From NCBI GenBank assembly GCA_029559475.1, contig JAKQBN010000056.1:1-32838 (forward strand): 32,838 bases of DNA. The letters run 5' to 3'. A model generated the notes under the pieces. The model saw only the letters and a list, made by a program, of their open reading frames with translations, ran no database searches and was not told the origin of the DNA. Origin of the DNA: a bacterium. GTDB lineage: Bacteria > UBA4055. The translations under genes and the position numbers were made by a program. Of the stretch, positions 15,059 through 23,506 are shown piece by piece. How positions within the stretch are numbered: the first letter of the stretch is position 1; each line of letters opens with the position of its first letter.

Positions 15059-15761
15059 GAAAATCTTCAGCCTGCCTCAGCTTTTCTATCGTACCGATAT
15101 CGAACCAGTGCATCTCAGGATCATAGCTAATAATTTTCTCACCTGCGGAAACAGCGTTTAAGTAAACATCGATTATCGAATATTCTGCTCTGTTTTCTCT
15201 ATACTTTATGATTCGCTTGTTAACCGCGTGAATTCCGCAGAAGGCCAGAAGCTTGGAACTGCCTGACGGTTCTTTCACGATATTCTTGATATTCTTTTTA
15301 ACAAGGTTGAGTCCGCAGAACATATTTTCTGAATCTATCACGACCTGATTGAAAGTTTCCCTGTCCTGCATAACCATAGTTGAAAGTGCTTTGTGATCAA
15401 GATGATATCTCATCAGCTCAGCCAGATCGATGTCGCAGACAACGTCAGTATTATAAACAATAAAATTTTCATCCGTTAAAAATTCAAGCATGTTGAAAAT
15501 ACCGCCGCCGGTTCCAAGTATAACATCCTCTTTTACGATCCTGATATCAGCTTCGTAGTCCGACGATCTGATGAATTTTTCTATCTGATCAGAAAAATAA
15601 TGAGAATTTATCAAGATCTCATTTATCCCGGATGAAATGAACTTGGTAATTACATGATGCAGCATCGGATGTCCGAGCATCGGAACAAGAGCCTTAGGCA
15701 TTGTGTCGGTAAGCGGCTTTAGCCTTGTACCGAATCCTGCAGCAAGGATCATTCCCTGCAT
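15030..15761 (-). CDS. sugar-1-phosphate nucleotidyltransferase (MurU/mannose-1-P guanylyltransferase-like)
   Basis: A 243-residue GT-A-fold NTP transferase. The N-terminal signature is GMILAAGFGTRLKPLT..MPKAL (3-25), the metal-binding acid lies in YNTDVVCD (D106), and WFDIGT is near the C-terminus. Family members join NTP and a sugar 1-phosphate to form an NDP-sugar. Length and motifs fit MurU (MurNAc-1-P uridylyltransferase) or a short mannose-1-P guanylyltransferase equally well; mpl in the same window shows murein recycling, which slightly favours a MurU role. The ATG at 15761 shares one base with the response regulator stop (TGATG), so a GTG one codon earlier is less likely. The 3' end overlaps the convergent histidine kinase gene by 29 bases. 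Confidence 0.83.
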   Translation of the reverse strand: MQGMILAAGFGTRLKPLTDTMPKALVPMLGHPMLHHVITKFISSGINEILINSHYFSDQIEKFIRSSDYEADIRIVKEDVILGTGGGIFNMLEFLTDENFIVYNTDVVCDIDLAELMRYHLDHKALSTMVMQDRETFNQVVIDSENMFCGLNLVKKNIKNIVKEPSGSSKLLAFCGIHAVNKRIIKYRENRAEYSIIDVYLNAVSAGEKIISYDPEMHWFDIGTIEKLRQAEDFLTEKNLIRG

Positions 15762-16459
15762 CACTCTTCCTCTATATTTGATGAATTAATATCAAGCATT
15801 TCAGTATTGCCTGAATATTTCGTAAATCTGATCTTGCTCAGATTCGAGAACTTTCTGATCTTATCATCCATCTCGATAGCAGCTTTTTCAATAGCGCCCA
15901 CAGCCGTTCTGTACTTATCTGTATTAATTTCTTTTTTATCTTCAAGAAGCCGAATGATATCTATCTGACCCAATATTGAAGTCGTCAGCTGATTCAGCGT
16001 ATGGTTTTGACTGACCATGGCCGCGTGCAGAGCCTTGAGCTGCTCCATTTCGATAAGCTGCTCTACTGTGATCTTAAGCTGAATATGCGTTTTGACCCGC
16101 GCCAGAAGCTCAGGTGCATTGAAAGGTTTCACTATATAGTCCTGCGCGCCTGATTCAAGCCCTTTTATTACTGATTCACTTGTATTAAGTCCGGAAAGCA
16201 TGATCACGGGTATCTTTTGAGTTTCCGGATCGGCTTTTAATTCTCTGCAGATCTCATACCCGCTTTTTCCGGGCATAGTAATATCAAGAAGGATAGCATC
16301 CGGTTTTTCTGACTTGGTTTTTTCCATAACCTGAAGCGGATCCTGAATAAGAATCGTTTTGTAGTTCTCAAGTTTAAGCATGGATTCTATTATCCTCAAA
16401 TTGATCATTTCATCATCCACTATAATAATCAGGATCTTGGAATTATCTATGTTCAGCAT
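15761..16459 (-). CDS. response regulator with DHp-like C-terminal helices
   Basis: A 232-residue protein. Residues 8-125 are a receiver domain with all key residues: D15 and D16, phospho-acceptor D59 in ILLDITMPG, S89 and K111 in VKPF. The output region (about 130-232) is not a DNA-binding domain. It contains MVSQNHTLNQLTTSILGQID (148-167), which resembles the H-box of histidine kinases (aHeLNQPL type) with H153, but no ATP-binding domain follows. It may act as a phosphotransfer or dimerisation module, or be a truncated kinase. AAGGAG stands ahead of the ATG. It follows der by 14 bases and is coupled to the nucleotidyltransferase gene. The convergent TPR histidine kinase is an obvious candidate partner, by location only. 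Confidence 0.86.
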   Translation of the reverse strand: MLNIDNSKILIIIVDDEMINLRIIESMLKLENYKTILIQDPLQVMEKTKSEKPDAILLDITMPGKSGYEICRELKADPETQKIPVIMLSGLNTSESVIKGLESGAQDYIVKPFNAPELLARVKTHIQLKITVEQLIEMEQLKALHAAMVSQNHTLNQLTTSILGQIDIIRLLEDKKEINTDKYRTAVGAIEKAAIEMDDKIRKFSNLSKIRFTKYSGNTEMLDINSSNIEEE

Positions 16460-16473
16460 TATGGTCTCCTTAC

Positions 16474-17790
16474 CTACTTTTTTAAAAATTTAAAAACTAT
16501 GGGTACTCCGCTGTAATTATATTTTTCTCTTATCTTCTTTTCAAGGAACCGTTTATAATTTTCCTTCAAGAGTTGAGGCTCGTTCACAAAGAAAGAGAAA
16601 ACCGGAGGATCCGAAGCTACCTGGCTCATGTATTTTATGTTAATGAATTTGCCGTTGACCGAAGGAGGCGTGTGTGTCCTTATTATATTCTGAAGATAAT
16701 CGTTCAACTCTGCGGTCGGGATCCTGAGAGAACGCCTTGCTTTGATCTCTTTAGCAAGGTCAAGAATTTTAAAAAGCCTCTGCTTTTCGAGTACTGAAAT
16801 GAATTTGATCTCAATGTAAGTGATCCATTCGAGACTTTCCCTCAGATATTTTTCATAATCCCGTGCTGTATTAGTCTCCTTATTCTTTAACAGGTCCCAT
16901 TTGTTCACGGCAAGAATCAGCCCTTTGTGAAGCCTTTTTGCTTCTATAAGTATATCTATGTCCTGCTTTGTTAAGCCGTCGGTCACATCAATCATAAGGA
17001 TTACGACATCCGCCCTCTCGATCGCTCTCAGGGTTCTGATAAGTGAATAAAACTCTAAACTCTCCCTTACTTTTTTCCTCTTCCTTAATCCTGCTGTATC
17101 TATCAGAACGATCTCTTCGCCCTGATATTTCAGTACTGAGTCAATTGAATCTCTCGTAGTTCCGGGTATATTAGAAACTATCATTTTTTCTTTATCGAGG
17201 ATTTTATTGACAAGCGATGATTTTCCGACGTTAGGTTTTCCGATGACTGCTATTTTCAGTCTTGTATCCGTCACTTCTTCTGATTCCGAATCAAGCGTCA
17301 TATCCTCTGTGATCAGATCGAGAAAATTACCTAAATTCCTTCCTGTCATAGCTGAAATACCTATAGGCTCGCCTATTCCCAAATTATAAAATTCATGGAC
17401 ATCGGCCTCGTCCTTCGGCTCATCGATCTTATTCACCGCCAGAATTATTCTCTTATCCGTTTTGTTAAGGATCTTTACAATATCGTTATCAATAGCTGAA
17501 ATCCCGGTTTTTGAATCTACGAGAAAAATGATAATATCAGCTTCATCGATGGCTATTTCAATCTGAGAACGGATCATGCTTTCGAAGAACTCCTTTGTCT
17601 CCGGCACGAATCCGCCTGTATCGATAAGCGTAAAAGACTTTCCTGTCCACTCTACGGCACCGTAATTTCTGTCCCTCGTAACACCGTAATGATCGGCCAC
17701 GATAGCATCCTTAGTTTTTGTCATTCTGTTAAAAAGAGTTGACTTTCCGATGTTCGGTCTGCCTACTATAGCTACTATTTTCCGGTTCAT
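16474..17790 (-). CDS. der: ribosome-biogenesis GTPase Der (EngA)
   Basis: A 438-residue GTPase with two tandem G domains, the hallmark of Der. First domain: GRPNIGKS (10-17), DTGG (57-60), NKID (120-123). Second domain: GKPNVGKS (184-191), DTAG (231-234), NKWD (296-299). A C-terminal KH-like domain follows (to about 438). Der assists late assembly of the 50S subunit. The start MNRKIVAIVG at 17790 is preferred because AAAGGATAAAG lies just upstream and an earlier in-frame start would run into the preceding glycosyltransferase gene, which ends at 17802. It belongs to the minus-strand series rnhB, glycosyltransferase, der, response regulator, nucleotidyltransferase. Confidence 0.95.
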   Translation of the reverse strand: MNRKIVAIVGRPNIGKSTLFNRMTKTKDAIVADHYGVTRDRNYGAVEWTGKSFTLIDTGGFVPETKEFFESMIRSQIEIAIDEADIIIFLVDSKTGISAIDNDIVKILNKTDKRIILAVNKIDEPKDEADVHEFYNLGIGEPIGISAMTGRNLGNFLDLITEDMTLDSESEEVTDTRLKIAVIGKPNVGKSSLVNKILDKEKMIVSNIPGTTRDSIDSVLKYQGEEIVLIDTAGLRKRKKVRESLEFYSLIRTLRAIERADVVILMIDVTDGLTKQDIDILIEAKRLHKGLILAVNKWDLLKNKETNTARDYEKYLRESLEWITYIEIKFISVLEKQRLFKILDLAKEIKARRSLRIPTAELNDYLQNIIRTHTPPSVNGKFINIKYMSQVASDPPVFSFFVNEPQLLKENYKRFLEKKIREKYNYSGVPIVFKFLKK

Positions 17791-17801
17791 CTTTATCCTT
17801 T

Positions 17802-18956
17802 CTACTGTCTGTATTTTGTTCCCTTCCATTCGAAGCCTATATACTTTCCTTTAACCGCCGCGAGTAAGTTAAAAGGTATGTGGAAAAGCTGCAGCGGAAG
17901 ATAATATCTGAATTTGAAATCGAGCCCGAATTTGCCGAATCCGTAAATGAGAAAAACAGTCTCGGGAATGAATTTCATTAAAAACAATGTTATAAAGACC
18001 CATACGGGAAGAGCTCCCGATAAAGTCATTCCCAAAATGACCAGAATACCGGTATAAAAAACGAAAGTGTTCATCGCGAAATAAAGAACAAAATCCGATG
18101 CGTAGGAAGCCTTTGACGCCCAGCGGGATCTCTGATCTACAAGATCCTTAAGGCTTTCGACGGGATAGCTTTTTACTATACTCTCCCTGTTGCATACGAA
18201 TCTGAGTCTGTAATTACTTTCCTGCGCTGCCTGGATCATAAAAAAATCATCACCTGATGCCAGTTCGCTCTTCATGCTGTTAGCTTCCTTAACATAAAGC
18301 GCTTTCTTTAAAAGAAGATTGCTCCCGTTGGCTGTAAAAGCCCTTCCGTTCCCGATCGAACCCGCAGCTATCAGTGAATGCGAGATATAATCGATGCTCT
18401 GCATGCTCTGCCATGTTTCTTCGAACATATCCATGTCCGGTTTATCGAAAACCGTAAGTCCTGCTACAATACCCACATTTTCGTTCCTTTCGTTAAATAG
18501 CGGGGCTATCATCGATCTGATCCAGTTCCTGTCGTGGAGACAGTCGCCGTCTGTAGTGATGATTATTTCATTTTCGGTATTCCTGACGGCCGTGAGGATC
18601 GCGTTCTTTTTCGGAGATATGTTCTTTGATACTTCAGAGATATGGATCACAGATATGTTCCTGTTGAGTTTGGCAATGTTCTCCATTATCTTTCCTGTCG
18701 AGTCTATAGAACGGTCATCGACCGCTATTATATCGAGCAGAGCTTCCGGATAATTCTGATTCAGCACTGAAGTTAATGTTGCAGTTATGTATTTTTCTTC
18801 ATTACGCGCAGGAATTATTACTGTAACTTTTGGCAGATCTTCTGTTCGGGTGATGCAAAGATCGTTCTTTATTCTCGAAAGACCTGATCTGAAATTCTCT
18901 ATGTACATCACATAAAGAAAACCTGATAAAAATATTATTACTACGAAGTATATCAT
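17802..18956 (-). CDS. membrane-bound family 2 glycosyltransferase
   Basis: A 384-residue protein with an N-terminal membrane helix (1-20) and a GT2 catalytic domain: VIIPARNEE (46-54), AVDDRS with D80/D81, TDGD at 135-138 (metal-binding DxD), GDD at 235-237 and QRSRW at 275-279 (the QxxRW motif of processive or polysaccharide-type transferases). Two or three membrane helices follow (about 288-370). Family members build polysaccharides or glycolipids at the inner membrane from NDP-sugars; donor and acceptor are unknown. It lies 12 bases after rnhB, with AAGG very close to its ATG. A nucleotidyltransferase at the end of the same operon could supply an NDP-sugar, which is inference. Confidence 0.87.
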   Translation of the reverse strand: MIYFVVIIFLSGFLYVMYIENFRSGLSRIKNDLCITRTEDLPKVTVIIPARNEEKYITATLTSVLNQNYPEALLDIIAVDDRSIDSTGKIMENIAKLNRNISVIHISEVSKNISPKKNAILTAVRNTENEIIITTDGDCLHDRNWIRSMIAPLFNERNENVGIVAGLTVFDKPDMDMFEETWQSMQSIDYISHSLIAAGSIGNGRAFTANGSNLLLKKALYVKEANSMKSELASGDDFFMIQAAQESNYRLRFVCNRESIVKSYPVESLKDLVDQRSRWASKASYASDFVLYFAMNTFVFYTGILVILGMTLSGALPVWVFITLFLMKFIPETVFLIYGFGKFGLDFKFRYYLPLQLFHIPFNLLAAVKGKYIGFEWKGTKYRQ

Positions 18957-18968
18957 GACCTTTTCGCT

Positions 18969-19613
18969 TTATATCTCCAGATGAAGCTGTGTATCCTTCT
19001 CGAACTGCAGCCTGAAACTTTTCCTGTGGATAGAACACCTTCCATATTTTTTGATCGCCTCGATATGTTCGTGAGTGGCATATCCTTTATTTTTCGCGAA
19101 ACCGTATAATGGATATATCCTGTCGTAAAAATTCATCAGCTTGTCCCTTGTAACCTTGGCGATTATTGAAGCGGCTGCTATTGAATACGAAAGACTGTCG
19201 CCTTTTATGATCGCGGACTGATTTTTTGTATCGAACGGGGCATCTCTGCCGTCTATCAGAATGTAATCGGGTTCGACGCTAAGCCTTGACACCGCTCTTT
19301 TCATTGCTTCGAAGGTCGCCCGTAAGATATCGATCTCATCTATCCTCCCGTTCGGGATCATCCCGACACCATAGCTAACTGCGTTTTTTCTGATCTCGTA
19401 AAAAAGCCTTTCTCTCGTTTTTTCAGATAGTTTTTTTGAATCGTTGACGCCCTCTATGGCAACTCCCTGCTTGAATATGACAGCAGCAGCTACGACAGGT
19501 CCTGCCAGCGGTCCTCTTCCGGCTTCATCTACGCCTGCTATCAGTCTGTATCCCTTAAGATAAAGTTCTGTTTCGTATTTAAACAGTTGTCCGTTTAAAA
19601 TGCTGTCCGCCAT
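18969..19613 (-). CDS. rnhB: ribonuclease HII
   Basis: A 214-residue protein with the RNase HII signature IAGVDEAGRGPLAGPV (25-40), acidic residues D29 and E30, and D121 in YILIDG. AASIIAKVTRD further on and the closing KYGRCSIHRKSF are also conserved. The enzyme nicks RNA embedded in DNA, including single ribonucleotides, and removes primers. The ribosome site is weak (GGGGAAG about nine bases upstream). It begins the five-gene minus-strand series that ends at 15030. Length is normal for the family. Confidence 0.94.
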   Translation of the reverse strand: MADSILNGQLFKYETELYLKGYRLIAGVDEAGRGPLAGPVVAAAVIFKQGVAIEGVNDSKKLSEKTRERLFYEIRKNAVSYGVGMIPNGRIDEIDILRATFEAMKRAVSRLSVEPDYILIDGRDAPFDTKNQSAIIKGDSLSYSIAAASIIAKVTRDKLMNFYDRIYPLYGFAKNKGYATHEHIEAIKKYGRCSIHRKSFRLQFEKDTQLHLEI

Positions 19614-19717
19614 AATCTAAATCTTCCCCGATGCTTATTGAAAACTATGCCAAACGGTAATATAAGGAAAAATGAACGTCAAAGAAAGGTATTATTCAAT
19701 TATTTCAGCTTTTTGAT

Positions 19718-22700
19718 TTATGTAAATTCAATACTGTCTTCGCCCAGTATCTCTTTCAGGCCTTTTATGAACTGAACAGTACCGGTCACTTTATATGAAT
19801 CTGATTTTAACACAAAGCTTGAAGATCCTGTGATCACTCTAAAATAGAGATCTTTTTCGCCTTTGTTCTTCCCGATGTATTCAAGAAATTCCTTGAGAGT
19901 GAATTCGTCCATCGCTGCCGGTGTAAGGCTGATCTTTATTTTTTTTGTATTCGTTCTGAATTTTTCCTGTGCCTGTTCGTATGTTATCACTTCATCAATA
20001 TAAAGTCTGAATTCGCCGTCCTTTTTAGATACGGTTATCCTGAAAAAATAAACTCCGCCGGCTTTTATGATATCTTTAAATTTTTCGTACTGCTGGCTGA
20101 AAAGCGCAAGTTCGACTTCTCCGTGCAGCGTGGTAAGAATAAGATTAGCCCAGTCCTTACCTGCTTTTGAAAACTTCTTCACGATATCCTTGACCTTTGC
20201 ACCTAGAATGAATTTTTCATCCTGAACAAAATTATCAGCTTCTATCTTTTTAGAAGTCGAAAATGACTGTATAAGTTCTTTGTACTCATCAAGCGGATGA
20301 CCTGATACATAAAGCCCGATCAGTTCTTTTTCGTTTTCTAAAAGTACTGATTTATCCCATTCGGCAACATCGGCCAAAGGAAGATGGTCTACTGTGATCT
20401 CTTCATCAGATGATTCGCCGAACAGACTCATACCCCAGTCGTTCTTTTGTGACGCAGCCTGCTGATAATGAGGGAGAAGCGTTTCAAGAGATTCCACTAT
20501 CTGCGCTCTCGGATGCCCGAGAGAATCGAGCGCTCCGGCTTTAGCGAGATGCTCGATAGTTCTTCTGTTGGCTTTCGAAATATCGACCCTCTCGAGAAAA
20601 TCATAGATCGATCTGTATATGCCCCCGCTTTCACGCATCTCGATTATCGATTCTATCGCTTTAGCTCCGACGTTCTTGATCGCCTGAAGACCGAAAGCAA
20701 TACTGCCGTCTTTTGTGGGTGCAAAATTATTATAGCTGGTATTCACGTCGGGTCTGACGATCTTTATTCCGAGATTATTGCATTCCTCAATATATTTTAA
20801 CACATCTTCTGATTTATCCCTTACGCTGTTGAGCATGGCGGACATGAATTCAACGGGATAATTAGCTTTCAAGTACGCGGTCTGATATGAAACGTAGGCA
20901 TAGCATACTGAGTGAGAAAGATTGAACGCGTAATCTCCGAACTTTTCCCAGCCGTCCCAGATCTCTTCTATGACTTTGTCCGCTTCCTTTTTCATCTGAA
21001 CGCACCCTTCAATAAACTTCGGGTTTGCTTTACAGCCGTCATAAAACTTTTTCTTTAGGGCGGGAAGCAGTTTTTTATCTTTCTTCGCCATCGCTTTTCT
21101 TAAAGTGTCAGAATCGCCCCTTGTATATCCCGCAAGTTCTCTTGAAAGAAGCATTACCTGTTCCTGATATACCGTGATGCCGTAGGTATCTTTCAGATAC
21201 TTTTCCATCAGCGGGTGATCGTATTCGACCTTTTCCTTTCCGTGCCGCCTTCTGATAAAATCGGGAATTTTATCCATCGGTCCCGGTCTGTAGAGCGCAT
21301 TCATCGCGACGAGATATTCAAATTTGTTCGGCTTTAGATCTTTCAGATATTTCTTCATGCCATCAGATTCGAACTGGAATATTCCGTCTGTAATACCTTT
21401 GCTGTACAGGTTGAAAGTCTTTTTATCGTCAAACGGAATTCTGTCTATATCGAGATCTTTCCCGGTACGCTTTTTTATAGATTCTAAAGCCTCGGAAATA
21501 ATTGTAAGATTCCTGAGTCCGAGAAAGTCCATTTTTAACAGACCGATCTTGTCAAGCTGCGGGCCTTCGTACTGAGTGATGATTATTTCCTTTTCTCTCG
21601 GCGGATACTGAAGCGGAACTATTTCACACACAGGAACTCCGCTGATTATGACCGCGCAGGCATGAGTACCGGTTCCCCTTATCGTACCTTCGATCCTGTT
21701 GGCCATATCTATCAGATCTTTGAACTGGGGATTATCATCATAGAATTTCTTGAATTCTTTTTCTTTTAGCGATGACTCGATCGTTGTTCCCACTCTCCAA
21801 GATATCATGTTGCAGATCTTATTAACATCATCGAGAGGAATGTTCATTACCCTTCCGATATCTCTTATCGAGTTCTTCGCGCCCATAGTCTGATAAGTAA
21901 CGACCTGGCTGACATTTGATTCGCCGTATTTATTACGCACATATTCCAGAACCTGATCCCTTTTGTCATCCTGAAAGTCAATATCTATATCCGGCATAGA
22001 TATCCTGTCGGGATTTAAGAACCTTTCGAACAGAAGCCCGTGTTTTAGAGGATCGACGTTGGTGATACCGGTCAGATATGAAATAAGTGAACCCGCTGCC
22101 GAGCCTCTGCCCGGTCCTACAAGAATCCCGTTGCTCTTTGCCCAGTTCACAAAATCCTGAACGATCAGAAAATATCCAGGAAATCCCATACTGTTAACTG
22201 TTTCAAGTTCGAACTCCAGCCTTGATACTATTTCATCCAGAGGTAGAGGGAGCTTCTTTTCATGGGAGCTTTCTGAAAGAACGTATTCTCCAGCTCTAAT
22301 GATTATTCCGTATCTGCTGTTCAAACCGTCCGCACAAAGACTTTTCAGGTATTCGTCTTCGCCCATTGATTCCGGGCATTCGAATTTCGGCATCAGTTTT
22401 TGACCGAATTTTATTTCAAGTTCGCACATTTCGCTGATCTTAACAGTGTTCTCTATAGCTTCAGGAATGTCTTTGAAATTTTTTACCATTTCTTCAGTGG
22501 ACAGAATTGAATAATTGCCGTCCATCATACACATTCTGCCTTCCCTCTCATTCAGAAGTTTATTCGTGTTTATACAGATCAATGCGTCCTGAATGATCGC
22601 ATCATCTTTACTGACATAGTGAGCATCGTTCGTGGCTACAAGACCGATACCGAGTTCTTTTGACATTTTTATCAGCTCTTTGTTTACCTTCGCCTGTTCT

Positions 22701-23233
22701 TTAATGTCGGGATGATGCTGTATTTCCAGATAAAAATTTTCTTTACCGAATAGAGCTTTATATTTAAGCGCAGTTTCTTTTGCCTTTTCAAGATCACCGT
22801 CTATTATGTATGACGGTATTTCGCCAGCTATACATGCTGATAGTCCGATTAGGCCCTCGCAGTGTTTTTTAAGGATCTCAAAATCTATCCTGGGTTTAGA
22901 ATAAAACCCGTAAAGATTCGCTTCCGTTGAGAGGGCTATAAGGTTTTTATAACCGGTTTCATTTTTTGCGAGTAGAACAAGGTGATACTTACCTTCGCCC
23001 TTTTCTCTTGATTTCATGTTTTCTGCAAGATAGAACTCGCTACCGATTATCGGTTTTATCCCAGCCTTTTTCGCTTCCTGATAAAAATCTATAGCTCCCA
23101 TCAGGTTGCCGTGATCGGTAATTGCCATTGCCGGCTGATTTAATTCGATCGCGCGTTTTACCATATCTTTGGGCTTTGAAAGGCCGTCAAGCGTGGAATA
23201 ATGTGAATGATTGTGAAGATGAACGAAAGACAT
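19718..23233 (-). CDS. dnaE: DNA polymerase III alpha subunit
   Basis: An 1171-residue replicative polymerase of DnaE1 length. The N-terminal PHP domain starts FVHLHNHSHYS and has ITDHGNLMG near residue 40. The catalytic palm contains PDIDID with D415 and D417, preceded by VGPGRGSAAGSL, and followed by a GTGTHACAVI stretch. Helix-hairpin-helix and OB-fold regions follow (LGAKVKDIVKKF and after, near 985-1060). Unlike PolC there is no inserted exonuclease. The start has GGAG eight bases ahead. The upstream 273 bases hold nested palindromes (23274-23318) and no gene. Complete, with no visible defect. Confidence 0.97.
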   Translation of the reverse strand: MSFVHLHNHSHYSTLDGLSKPKDMVKRAIELNQPAMAITDHGNLMGAIDFYQEAKKAGIKPIIGSEFYLAENMKSREKGEGKYHLVLLAKNETGYKNLIALSTEANLYGFYSKPRIDFEILKKHCEGLIGLSACIAGEIPSYIIDGDLEKAKETALKYKALFGKENFYLEIQHHPDIKEQAKVNKELIKMSKELGIGLVATNDAHYVSKDDAIIQDALICINTNKLLNEREGRMCMMDGNYSILSTEEMVKNFKDIPEAIENTVKISEMCELEIKFGQKLMPKFECPESMGEDEYLKSLCADGLNSRYGIIIRAGEYVLSESSHEKKLPLPLDEIVSRLEFELETVNSMGFPGYFLIVQDFVNWAKSNGILVGPGRGSAAGSLISYLTGITNVDPLKHGLLFERFLNPDRISMPDIDIDFQDDKRDQVLEYVRNKYGESNVSQVVTYQTMGAKNSIRDIGRVMNIPLDDVNKICNMISWRVGTTIESSLKEKEFKKFYDDNPQFKDLIDMANRIEGTIRGTGTHACAVIISGVPVCEIVPLQYPPREKEIIITQYEGPQLDKIGLLKMDFLGLRNLTIISEALESIKKRTGKDLDIDRIPFDDKKTFNLYSKGITDGIFQFESDGMKKYLKDLKPNKFEYLVAMNALYRPGPMDKIPDFIRRRHGKEKVEYDHPLMEKYLKDTYGITVYQEQVMLLSRELAGYTRGDSDTLRKAMAKKDKKLLPALKKKFYDGCKANPKFIEGCVQMKKEADKVIEEIWDGWEKFGDYAFNLSHSVCYAYVSYQTAYLKANYPVEFMSAMLNSVRDKSEDVLKYIEECNNLGIKIVRPDVNTSYNNFAPTKDGSIAFGLQAIKNVGAKAIESIIEMRESGGIYRSIYDFLERVDISKANRRTIEHLAKAGALDSLGHPRAQIVESLETLLPHYQQAASQKNDWGMSLFGESSDEEITVDHLPLADVAEWDKSVLLENEKELIGLYVSGHPLDEYKELIQSFSTSKKIEADNFVQDEKFILGAKVKDIVKKFSKAGKDWANLILTTLHGEVELALFSQQYEKFKDIIKAGGVYFFRITVSKKDGEFRLYIDEVITYEQAQEKFRTNTKKIKISLTPAAMDEFTLKEFLEYIGKNKGEKDLYFRVITGSSSFVLKSDSYKVTGTVQFIKGLKEILGEDSIEFT

Positions 23234-23273
23234 TGCTTCTCCAAAATATACTTTTGTATTTCAAATCGAAAAC

Positions 23274-23318
23274 ACAATATATTGTTGTATCCCTTATCCC
23301 CCGATACAACCTGTTGTA
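23274..23318. promoter_or_regulatory. nested palindromes upstream of dnaE
   Basis: Three perfect inverted repeats share half-sites: ACAATATATTGT (23274-23285), TTGTATC-N11-GATACAA (23285-23309), and TACAAC-CT-GTTGTA (23305-23318). They lie 40-85 bases ahead of the dnaE ATG within the 273-bp gap after purB. A repressor site array is the simplest reading; I see no convincing -35/-10 pair, and the rest of the gap (23319-23506) shows no gene or RNA. Confidence 0.6.
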
Positions 23319-23506
23319 GTTTTACCGTGTTTTAATTTAGTTAATCGAACAGCGCGAAACAATCAAAAAATTCAGTTTTTTCAATATAAATCATGTATAT
23401 TCTATAGCTGTTTCCATAATGCTAAAATATTTAATTCCAATCATTATACAACTACCTTTTATTTCGCTATATACATATGAATTAAAATGTGATGGCAAGG
23501 ATTTTA

